A DNA stretch of 64,000 bases. Origin: Massilia rhizosphaerae. GTDB lineage: Bacteria > Pseudomonadota > Gammaproteobacteria > Burkholderiales > Burkholderiaceae_D. Under the pieces are notes generated by a model. It was not told where the DNA came from. It searched no databases and saw only the letters and a list, made by a program, of their open reading frames with translations. The position numbers and the translations under genes were made by a program. Of this stretch, positions 43,186-50,327 are shown in pieces (the first letter of the stretch is position 1; each line of letters starts with the position of its first letter). The stretch is from positions 1 to 64,000 of the forward strand of contig NZ_JADKYX010000010.1 of NCBI RefSeq assembly GCF_016093545.1, written 5' to 3'.

Positions 43186-43330
43186 TCCCGGCTCAGGGCT
43201 CGATGCGCGTGCTCGATATCACGGTGCCCGTGCCGTCCGCCACGTCCAGGTAGGCGCAGCGGCGGCCGGCCTGCTTGCCTTGTCGGCGAATCCAACACAT
43301 TCTTGCCAGGCTGGCATGCACGACTGGGCG

Positions 43331-43352
43331 ATGACGGTGTAGAAACCGTCAT
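43331..43352. terminator. Hairpin between convergent genes
   Basis: ATGACGGT-GTAGAA-ACCGTCAT has 8-bp perfect arms and is followed rightward by only TT. It lies in the 189-base gap between the CocE-type gene and the convergent DUF5710 gene. The position suits a terminator, but the U-tract is poor, so confidence is low. Confidence 0.35.
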
Positions 43353-43374
43353 TTCCGGCGATTGCGCCGCGGGC

Positions 43375-43680
43375 CTAGCGCTTGTTCGGGGCCGCCGCGC
43401 GCGCCTGCTGCCAGGGCGTGCCGGCCAACGCCCGCGCGCACTCGGCGCACGGCTCGAACGGATTGCAGGCGTGGTCCAGCTCGACGTAGTTGGCGCCCAC
43501 GACGACCTTCGCCGCGGCGGTGTCGACACGGCCGCCGCCGTCGCCCTCCTTGAGCCATTTGGCGAACGGCTCGAGCGCGACGCCGGCCGGCACGTACCAG
43601 CGCTTGCGGCCGGGATTCCAGCGTGCGCCGAGGGCGCGGGCTTCGTCTTTTTCTGCGTAGGGAACGTTCAGGAAAGTCAT
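43375..43680 (-). CDS. DUF5710 domain protein
   Basis: The protein has 101 residues. The N-terminal half is a DUF5710 domain: FLNVPYAEKDEARALGARWNPGRKRWYVPAG, a small fold also found in DNA-processing proteins of plasmids and phages. The C-terminal half has CNPFEPCAECARAL, which may bind a metal. Its role is unknown. Confidence 0.75.
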   Translation of the reverse strand: MTFLNVPYAEKDEARALGARWNPGRKRWYVPAGVALEPFAKWLKEGDGGGRVDTAAAKVVVGANYVELDHACNPFEPCAECARALAGTPWQQARAAAPNKR

Positions 43681-43831
43681 CGATCGTCTTCAGGGTGCCG
43701 GATGCGGTCGCGGGCGCGGGATGCCGATGCTAACCGATCCCGCGTCCGGGCGCAAACGGCGCCGCGCCGCCCGCCGTTGCCGGGCTGCGCACGTTCCGCT
43801 ATGATCGATTCACCAACCGATCGGACCGCCC

Positions 43832-44365
43832 ATGCCCCTCGACCGCCACCCGCCCGTCATCCGCACGCTGCACCCCGCCGACTGGCCCGTCTACCGCGAC
43901 CTGCGCCTGCGCGCCCTGGCCGACGCGCCCGGCGCCTTCTGCAGCACGTACGCGGAAGAATCGCAGCGCACCGACGACGCCTGGACCGCCCGCCTCGCCG
44001 CCCCGGCGCTGGGCGCGCACCAGCAGGGCTGGCCGTTCGCCGCGGAGCTGGACGGTACGCCCGTCGGCCTCGCATGGGTCAAGATGGACGCCGATAGCGC
44101 CGGGAACGCGGCCACCGCCAGCCTGTACCAGGTGTGGGTGGCACCCGAAGCGCGCGGCCGCGGCGTCGGCGCCGCGCTGGTCGAGGCGGCCATCGCGTGG
44201 GCGCGGGCACGCCGCGCGCAAGCCCTGCACCTGCAGGTGACGAGCGGCGACGGCGCGGCCGCGCGGCTGTACCGCCGCATGGGTTTCGTCGACGACGGCG
44301 CGCCCGTGCTGCGGCCGGGCACCGGCGTGTCCGAACAGGCGATGGTGCTGGCGCTCGCAGGCTAG
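43832..44365 (+). CDS. GNAT-family N-acetyltransferase
   Basis: The protein has 177 residues. The acetyl-CoA binding motif A is YQVWVAPEARGRGVGAALVEAAIAWA (R/Q-x-x-G-x-G/A in RGRGVGA). The end LYRRMGFVDDG is the usual motif B. It transfers an acetyl group to an unknown amine. The stop overlaps that of the convergent HPP gene by sharing CTAG. Confidence 0.88.
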   Translation: MPLDRHPPVIRTLHPADWPVYRDLRLRALADAPGAFCSTYAEESQRTDDAWTARLAAPALGAHQQGWPFAAELDGTPVGLAWVKMDADSAGNAATASLYQVWVAPEARGRGVGAALVEAAIAWARARRAQALHLQVTSGDGAAARLYRRMGFVDDGAPVLRPGTGVSEQAMVLALAG

Positions 44366-44850
44366 TCGCCCTGCCAGCGCGCGACGAGCCACAGCGACAG
44401 CTTCTGCAACCCGAGCAGCACCACCGTGGTCGCGAGCGCGAGGAAGAACAGCGCCAGGTTCGACGCATCCCCCGCCTTGAGGCCGAAGCCGAGGGCCGTC
44501 GACACGGCCGGCGGATGGACGGCATCGAACACGATCATCCCGACGATCGCAAGCACCATCGCGGTGCCGGCCGACAGATAGCCCGGGCCCAGCACGACGG
44601 CCGCGGCCGCGCCGACGCACGCGGCGCCCACCTGCGACACGATCAGGGTGCGCGCCGTGTTGACGATGTGGCCGGGGTCGAGATAGATCAGGAAGGCGCT
44701 GGACGCGAGCGACGCGAACAGCAGCCGCTGGCGGCTCAGCGCCTCCACGAGGGCCAGCACGAGCAGCACGGTCGCCGTCGGCGCGAGGGCCAGCAGCAGC
44801 TCGCGCTTCAGGCCCAGGCGGCGCCGGCGCGGCATGCCGCCGTCAGCCAC
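44362..44850 (-). CDS. HPP-family integral membrane protein
   Basis: The protein has 162 residues with four hydrophobic segments and the family motif FDAVHPPAVSTALG, where HPP gives the name. A second family mark is PGHIVNTARTLIVSQVGAACVG. Some relatives are nitrite transporters in chloroplasts; bacterial ones are unassigned. It overlaps the DUF1622 gene upstream by eight bases, so the two are coupled and may form one membrane unit. Confidence 0.85.
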   Translation of the reverse strand: MADGGMPRRRRLGLKRELLLALAPTATVLLVLALVEALSRQRLLFASLASSAFLIYLDPGHIVNTARTLIVSQVGAACVGAAAAVVLGPGYLSAGTAMVLAIVGMIVFDAVHPPAVSTALGFGLKAGDASNLALFFLALATTVVLLGLQKLSLWLVARWQGD

Positions 44851-45226
44851 GGCGTCCCTCCGGCCGGTTGCGCAGCGCGGGTTCGGCGCTGGCCGTTTCG
44901 TCCTTCAATTCCCGGCTGAGGAAGTAGTTCAACGCCGTCCGGATCACCGCGATGGCGGCCAGCTTGCCGATGCGGTCCCACGTCGGCGCGATCGACGTCG
45001 ACAGGATGTCGGCCGCCAGCTGCAGTTCCAGCGCCAGCGTGAGGTAGCGCGCGAACGCGAGCCGGATCGGGACGAAACTGCCGCCGCCTCCCGACAGCGC
45101 GAAACGCACGAGCGCGACGATCACGATGACGACGCCGGCCGCGATCACGAACGCGCCCAGCGCCTCGACCAGCAACCGCAACCACTCCACCCATGCGCGG
45201 ACCTGCGCTTCCGTCTGTTCGAACAT
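44843..45226 (-). CDS. DUF1622 membrane protein
   Basis: The protein has 127 residues. It shows the DUF1622 pattern: EALGAFVIAAGVVIVIVALVRF, RLAFARYLTLALELQLAADIL, and APTWDRIGKLAAIAVIRTALNYFLSRELK. It has two to three membrane segments. The family has no known function. It overlaps the HPP gene, suggesting cotranslation. Confidence 0.85.
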   Translation of the reverse strand: MFEQTEAQVRAWVEWLRLLVEALGAFVIAAGVVIVIVALVRFALSGGGGSFVPIRLAFARYLTLALELQLAADILSTSIAPTWDRIGKLAAIAVIRTALNYFLSRELKDETASAEPALRNRPEGRRG

Positions 45227-45301
45227 CCGTTCCGGCCTCGCCTATCGCTCGTACCGATAGGCTAGCACGTCACGCGGGTCACACGATTGGAAGCCTGCGT
45301 T

Positions 45302-46216
45302 TCAGCGGCACAGCGCGTCCAGGTTGCCGACCGGTTCCACGGCCGGCAGGCCGGACAGGTCGATGCCGGCATCCTGCGCTTGCCGTTCCATCAGCGCGCC
45401 GTTGCCGAAATGCGGGCTCGGCGCGCGGTACGCGGCGTCGGACTGGGCCTGGTCCAGCGTCACGTAATGCGCGCCAGCCGCGTCCAGGCGCTTCATCACT
45501 TCCGGCAGCGTGGCGGCGCTCCATGCCCCCATGTGCGTCAGCAGCACGAGCGGAATCGTGCGGCCGTACACGCGCTGCGACATCGCCTTCGTGCGGACCA
45601 GTTGCTGGTCGACGCGGCGGAAGTAGCTGGCCTTCATGCCGGCGATCGCCGCCGCGTCGTTCTTCGCGAGGCAGCGGGCATACGTTTCCGTGTAGGCCCA
45701 GTCGTCGAATCCCAGGCTGACGTCGGCGATGCGGTAGCCCTGCTTCTTCAGCCAATCCAGCGCGCCGTCGTGGCGCGCGCCGGTGCCGGCGGCGTCGAGG
45801 AACGGATAGCGCAGCACGTGCCAGTCGTGGCCCGCCATGTGCTTCTTCAGCACGGCCTCGCCGGCGCGCGCGTCCGCCTCCCACGCCTCCAGCGACGGCG
45901 CCTGCGACAGCCCCAGATGGCTGTACGTATGGTTGCCGAGCGGGTAGCCGGCCTGGCGCCACACGTCCAGCGCCGCTTCGCTGGCCGGATTTTCGGCGAT
46001 GCGCTTGGCGTTGACGAAGCCCCAGGTTTCCGGCACGCCGTGCGCCTTCAGGGTATCGACATAGGAATGCGCGATGCCGGCCCAGGTCATCCCGGCCGGC
46101 AGCGTGCCGTGGGCCGGCAGGTCGTCGGCCGTGACGGCGACGTCGAATCGGTCGGCGGCCGATGCGCCGGCGGTGCCGGCCAGCAGCAGCGCGCACAGCA
46201 AGATACGTGGTTTCAA
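45302..46216 (-). CDS. Polysaccharide deacetylase (CE4/NodB-like)
   Basis: The start is the TTG at 46216, preceded by GAGAGGATCC; it gives a clean signal peptide (KPRILLCALLLAGTAGASA). The protein has 304 residues. The NodB motifs are present: TADDLP with the metal/base Asp pair (31-32), NHTYSH supplying His95 and His99, and YPFLDAAG. It removes acetyl groups from a polysaccharide in the periplasm, metal dependent. It lies beside the hemicellulose genes, across a LacI-type operator from GH9, so a role on acetylated glycans is likely but not proven. Confidence 0.85.
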   Translation of the reverse strand: MKPRILLCALLLAGTAGASAADRFDVAVTADDLPAHGTLPAGMTWAGIAHSYVDTLKAHGVPETWGFVNAKRIAENPASEAALDVWRQAGYPLGNHTYSHLGLSQAPSLEAWEADARAGEAVLKKHMAGHDWHVLRYPFLDAAGTGARHDGALDWLKKQGYRIADVSLGFDDWAYTETYARCLAKNDAAAIAGMKASYFRRVDQQLVRTKAMSQRVYGRTIPLVLLTHMGAWSAATLPEVMKRLDAAGAHYVTLDQAQSDAAYRAPSPHFGNGALMERQAQDAGIDLSGLPAVEPVGNLDALCR

Positions 46217-46376
46217 GGGATCCTCTCGTCTTCGCGGTTGTTGATGAATTAGTTCGACGAGTGCAATTATTGACCGGATCGCATGGCCGAGGCAATGATC
46301 GTGAAATCAACGGTCCCCGTATTGACGGGCGCCGTTCGTTGCGCCGATTGACTTCGCGTTTCCCGGCAGGGTACGA

Positions 46377-46390
46377 TGAAATCGATTCCA
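46377..46390. promoter_or_regulatory. LacI-family operator before GH9
   Basis: TGAAATCGATTCCA matches the LacI/GalR-family consensus TGNAANCGNTTNCA at every fixed base. It lies 34 bases before the GH9 start and 160 bases from the divergent deacetylase start, so it could control both. The same core occurs before GH95 and before the receptor. Confidence 0.7.
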
Positions 46391-46424
46391 ACCGCGACTA
46401 TCACCGCGCCGACCCGGAGACCCC

Positions 46425-48137
46425 ATGCATCGCCCAACCCTGCTCGCCTGCGCCGCGTTCCTCGCGGCCGGCACCGCGCACGCCGCCGCCGCCGGCATCG
46501 ACGTGAACCAGCTGGGCTTCCTGCCCGCCGCGCAAAAGCTGGCCGTCGTCCCGGCCGGCGCGGGCAGCACCTTCAAGATCGTCGACGCGGCGAGCGGCAA
46601 GGCCGTGTTCGAGGGCACGCTGGGTCCCGCGGCGACGTGGGACGCGTCCGGCGAGAGCGTGCGCATCGCCGATTTCTCCGGCCTGCGCACGGCGGGCACC
46701 TACCGCATCGCGGTCGCCGGCCAGCCGGATTCGCCGGCATTCGTCATCGGCGCGGACGCGTACCGCGCGCTCGACGCCGGCGCGATCCATGCGTACACGC
46801 TGCAGCGCGCCGGCATCGCCCTCGATGCGCGCGTCGCCGGCCCGTATGCGCGGGCGCTGGGCCATCCTGACGACAAGGTGCTCGTGCACGCGTCGGCGGC
46901 TTCGCCCAAGCGTCCGGAAGGCACCGTGATCGCGAGCCCGAAAGGCTGGTACGACGCGGGCGACTACAACAAATACATCGTCAACTCGGGCATCAGCACC
47001 TACACGCTGCTGGCCGCCTACGAGCACTTCCCGGCCTGGTTCGACAAGCTCGCGCTGAACGTGCCGGAATCCGGCAACGGCATGCCGGACATCCTCGACG
47101 AGGTGCTGTGGAACCTCGACTGGATGGCGACGATGCAGGATCCGGACGACGGCGGCGTCTATCACAAGCTGACGAACAAGCGCTTCGACGGCATGGTGAT
47201 GCCGGACCGCGCCACCGCGCCGCGCTACGTCGTGCAGAAGACGACGGCCGCGGCCCTGGATTTCGCGGCCGTGATGGCAGCGGCGAGCCGCGTGCTGGCG
47301 CCGTTCGATGCGAAGGCGCCGGGCCGCTCGCAGCGCTACCTGGCCGCCGCGGAAAGCGCGTGGCGCTGGGCCGTCGAGCATCCGGCGGTCACGTATCGGC
47401 AACCGCCCGACATCGCGACGGGGACCTATGACGACGAGAAGCTGGACGACGAATTTTCCTGGGCCGCATCCGAGCTGTATATCGCGACGGGCAAGGACGA
47501 CTACCGTGCGCGCGCCCTCGCCGCCGCGCCCGGCGTGCAGACGGCGCCCGGCTGGAGCGATGTGCGGCCGCTCGGCTGGATCTCGCTCGCGCAGCAGCGC
47601 GCGCACCTGAAACATCCGGACGACGCCGACGGCGCGCGCCGCCATATCCTGGCGGCGGCCGACGAGCTGGTGGCGCGCCGGCAGGCGTCGCCGGTCCGGC
47701 TGCCGATGGCGACGTCCGACTTCGTCTGGGGCAGCAATGCGGTCGCGCTGAACCAGGCGCTGATGCTCGTGCAGGCCTACCGACTCACGCACAAGGCCGC
47801 GTACCTGGACGCGGCGCAGTCGGCGTTCGACTACACGTTGGGCCGCAATCCGCTCGGCATGAGCTATGTGACGGGCTTCGGCGCCCGCTCGCCCATGCAT
47901 CCGCACCACCGGCCGTCGGTGGCGGACGGCATCGCGGCGCCCGTGCCGGGCTGGCTCGTGGGCGGACCGAACCCGGGCCAGCAGGACGCCAAGGACTGCC
48001 GCGTGGGCTACGCGTCGAAGGCGCCGGCCCTGTCCTACCTGGACAATGCGTGCGCCTACGCGAGCAACGAGGTGGCCATCAACTGGAATGCGCCGCTCGT
48101 GTACGTGGCGGCGGCGCTGCAGTCGCTGGAGCGCTGA
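46425..48137 (+). CDS. GH9 endo-glucanase/xyloglucanase
   Basis: The protein has 570 residues. A signal peptide (to THA-A, about 20) leads to an N-terminal Ig-like cellulase domain (about 25-110), then the GH9 (alpha/alpha)6 barrel. Catalytic marks are present: GWYDAGDYNKY (Asp177, Asp180), the His segment SPMHPHHRPS, and the general acid Glu549 in NEVAINWNAPLVY. It inverts on hydrolysis of beta-1,4-glucan chains. Here it likely cuts xyloglucan, glucomannan or cellulose. It runs toward the CE2 gene with 10 bases between. A LacI-type operator precedes it. Confidence 0.93.
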   Translation: MHRPTLLACAAFLAAGTAHAAAAGIDVNQLGFLPAAQKLAVVPAGAGSTFKIVDAASGKAVFEGTLGPAATWDASGESVRIADFSGLRTAGTYRIAVAGQPDSPAFVIGADAYRALDAGAIHAYTLQRAGIALDARVAGPYARALGHPDDKVLVHASAASPKRPEGTVIASPKGWYDAGDYNKYIVNSGISTYTLLAAYEHFPAWFDKLALNVPESGNGMPDILDEVLWNLDWMATMQDPDDGGVYHKLTNKRFDGMVMPDRATAPRYVVQKTTAAALDFAAVMAAASRVLAPFDAKAPGRSQRYLAAAESAWRWAVEHPAVTYRQPPDIATGTYDDEKLDDEFSWAASELYIATGKDDYRARALAAAPGVQTAPGWSDVRPLGWISLAQQRAHLKHPDDADGARRHILAAADELVARRQASPVRLPMATSDFVWGSNAVALNQALMLVQAYRLTHKAAYLDAAQSAFDYTLGRNPLGMSYVTGFGARSPMHPHHRPSVADGIAAPVPGWLVGGPNPGQQDAKDCRVGYASKAPALSYLDNACAYASNEVAINWNAPLVYVAAALQSLER

Positions 48138-48147
48138 CCGGCGGGCC

Positions 48148-49227
48148 TTACCAGCCCATCTTCTTGCGGATGAAGGCCGTCAGGATCTCGGCATTGTTAC
48201 GCTGGTGCTTCAGGCGCGGATGCTGGCCATAGCCTGTGAAGGGGAAGAACACCGTGTCGATGCGCGCGTCGCCGTGCTTGTGCATGTCTTCCACGGCCGA
48301 CTTGATATAGCCCGGCCACACGGAACCGGGGCGCGTCGCGTCCATGCTGCCCAGCGCGCACACGATGTACGCCTTCGGATAGAGCTGGCGGATGCGCTTG
48401 ACGAAGGTTTCGTACGCGGCCACGCGCTGCGCATCGTTCGGTTCCGGCTGCAGCTTGTGGTGGTCGCCGATCAGCCACCTGTCGTTCTGCAGCAGGTTGA
48501 TGACGACGACGTCCGGGGTCCAGCTGGCGAAATCCCAGTGCGTGTCGTTATTGCCGACGGCGCTCAACTGGTCGTAGAAGTCGGGCATCGTGAACGGGAA
48601 CCAACTGATCATGATGCCGATGCCGCTCTGCGACGTCTGGTGCAGTTCCGCGCCCAGGTTGCGCGCCGTGATGCCGGCATACGACAGGAAGCTGTTCTTG
48701 TCGCGGACGACGTCGTCGCGGCCATTCATCGGCGCCTCGTCGCCCATGCCGCTCGTGATGGAATCGCCGAAGAATTCGATGCGGCGCTTGGGACGGGCCG
48801 GCGGCGCCAGCATCTGACCGCCGTCCGCCAGTTCCAGCCCGCGGAACACGGTCGCGCCCTCTTCGCCTTCGGTGCGCTTGGTGATCAGGAAGCTGTGCTG
48901 GCCCGGCGCGAGGCCGGCCGCCACGTCGTATTTCTTGCTGCCCTGGCCCGCTTCGATGATCAGCGGGCTCGCCGTGTCGCCGTCGAGGAAGACGTTGAAA
49001 TAATTCTTGCCCTTCTCGTCGTCCAGCGTGAGGGACAGCGACGTGCCCGTGAAGTTGCCCGCGATGGACGTGTTGGGCCAGGTGATGACGGGTGCGGCCG
49101 GCTTGGAAAAGTCGATGCGGCCCGTGTACAAGAGGTTCTTGTCGTCGGGCGCCACGGCGACGCCGGCGAATGCGAGGCCCGCATGCATGAGCGCGGCCAG
49201 GAAGAGAGTCGTAGTGAGTCGTTTCAT
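48148..49227 (-). CDS. CE2 acetyl esterase (SGNH type)
   Basis: The protein has 359 residues with a signal peptide (to FAG, about 22). The N-terminal jelly-roll domain (about 30-135) contains RIDFSKPAAPVITWPNTSI, then the SGNH domain: nucleophile Ser156 in FFGDSITSG and the His in GQHPRLKHQRN near the end. This two-domain layout is CE2. Such enzymes take acetyl groups off mannan, xylan or xyloglucan sugars. It overlaps the GH26 gene by four bases (ATGA), so it is the last gene of the operon. Confidence 0.85.
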   Translation of the reverse strand: MKRLTTTLFLAALMHAGLAFAGVAVAPDDKNLLYTGRIDFSKPAAPVITWPNTSIAGNFTGTSLSLTLDDEKGKNYFNVFLDGDTASPLIIEAGQGSKKYDVAAGLAPGQHSFLITKRTEGEEGATVFRGLELADGGQMLAPPARPKRRIEFFGDSITSGMGDEAPMNGRDDVVRDKNSFLSYAGITARNLGAELHQTSQSGIGIMISWFPFTMPDFYDQLSAVGNNDTHWDFASWTPDVVVINLLQNDRWLIGDHHKLQPEPNDAQRVAAYETFVKRIRQLYPKAYIVCALGSMDATRPGSVWPGYIKSAVEDMHKHGDARIDTVFFPFTGYGQHPRLKHQRNNAEILTAFIRKKMGW

Positions 49228-50327
49228 TGGGGAGCTTTCAGGAATGCGGGCAGTCTGTCGAGGGTGATCACGTCCGGGTCGTGATAGACCTTCGTCTTGT
49301 GCGCCGCCGTGTTGTAATAATCGCCGGACCAGAAGTTATTCCGGTCGGCCGCACCAGGAGCCGCGCGGCCGTCGTTCCACGTCAGGAACCACAGCCAGCG
49401 CGCGCCGTCCCGCCGCATGTTGTCGGGATCGGGGATGTAGCTGTTCTCGCTCAGCGCCACCGGTTTGGTGGCGGCGCCGATGGCGGCCATGCGCCGGTAG
49501 ACGTCGACCTGCGACTTGTAGGTCTTGCCGTCGGCGTCGTCGTACACGTCGTAGCCGACGATGTCGACGACGACGTCGCCCGGATACCAGGCCGCGTCCT
49601 GGCCGTTCCACACCCAGATCAGGTTGTGCAGGCCGTGGCCGTTCACCAGCCGGTCGAACAGGTGGCGGTACAGCAGCACATAGGCCTGCGCGTTCGGCAC
49701 GCCGTCCGTGCGCTTGCGGCCCCACCAGAACCAGCCGTCGCCGCGGTCGCCCGACGCTTCGTGCAACGGCCGCCACAGCACCGTCACGCCCGCCGCCCGC
49801 AGCTTCGCGAGTTGCACGGCCAGGCGATCGATGTCGGCGTCGAGCGCGCGCCCGGCGGCGCTTCCGGTGTCCAGCCGGCCGTCGCGCACGGGGATCGTGA
49901 ACGCCGTGTTCTTGCGCGCATCCGGCTCGCGCGCATAGAAGTTGCCCTGCGTGCCCGCCGGCGCCGACGGATCGCGCCAGTGCCAGCAGAACGTCACGAG
50001 GCCACCGCGCCGCGCCCACGCGATGGCTTCATCGACCTGGTGCGCGCCATCGCCAGTCGACCACGTGTTCATGAAGTCGAAACCCATCAGCGCCGGATAC
50101 TTGCCGGTGGCGTCGAGCACACGTTGCGTCATGTCCACGCCGTCGTTCCACGTCAGGTCCTGCTGGCCGGCGATGGTGTGCCGGCCCCAGGTCTGGCGCA
50201 GCCACGCGAATTCCGCGCGCGTGCGCGCATCCGCCCGCGCGTCCACGGGCGCGTCGCGCACGGGCGCGGCGCCGGCCTGGCCGTGCAGGCCGGCCAGCAG
50301 GAGCGCGAGGGCGACGCCGGTCTTCAC
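49224..50327 (-). CDS. GH26 beta-mannanase
   Basis: The start is a GTG at 50327, inside the GH31 stop (GTGA overlap). The protein has 367 residues with a short signal peptide. GH26 marks are clear: general acid Glu190 in LWRPLHEASG followed by WFWWG, and nucleophile Glu294 in VALSENSYIP. It retains configuration and should cut beta-1,4-mannan or glucomannan. Its presence shows that the locus handles more than xyloglucan. Confidence 0.92.
   Translation of the reverse strand: MKTGVALALLLAGLHGQAGAAPVRDAPVDARADARTRAEFAWLRQTWGRHTIAGQQDLTWNDGVDMTQRVLDATGKYPALMGFDFMNTWSTGDGAHQVDEAIAWARRGGLVTFCWHWRDPSAPAGTQGNFYAREPDARKNTAFTIPVRDGRLDTGSAAGRALDADIDRLAVQLAKLRAAGVTVLWRPLHEASGDRGDGWFWWGRKRTDGVPNAQAYVLLYRHLFDRLVNGHGLHNLIWVWNGQDAAWYPGDVVVDIVGYDVYDDADGKTYKSQVDVYRRMAAIGAATKPVALSENSYIPDPDNMRRDGARWLWFLTWNDGRAAPGAADRNNFWSGDYYNTAAHKTKVYHDPDVITLDRLPAFLKAPQ

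Noticed and set aside
43195..43315. Short leftward frame ending CAYLDVADGTGTVISSTRIEP
   Set aside because: The end looks protein-like, but only about 35 residues are open after a start, with no ribosome-binding site or match I know. It may be a gene remnant; not enough to call.
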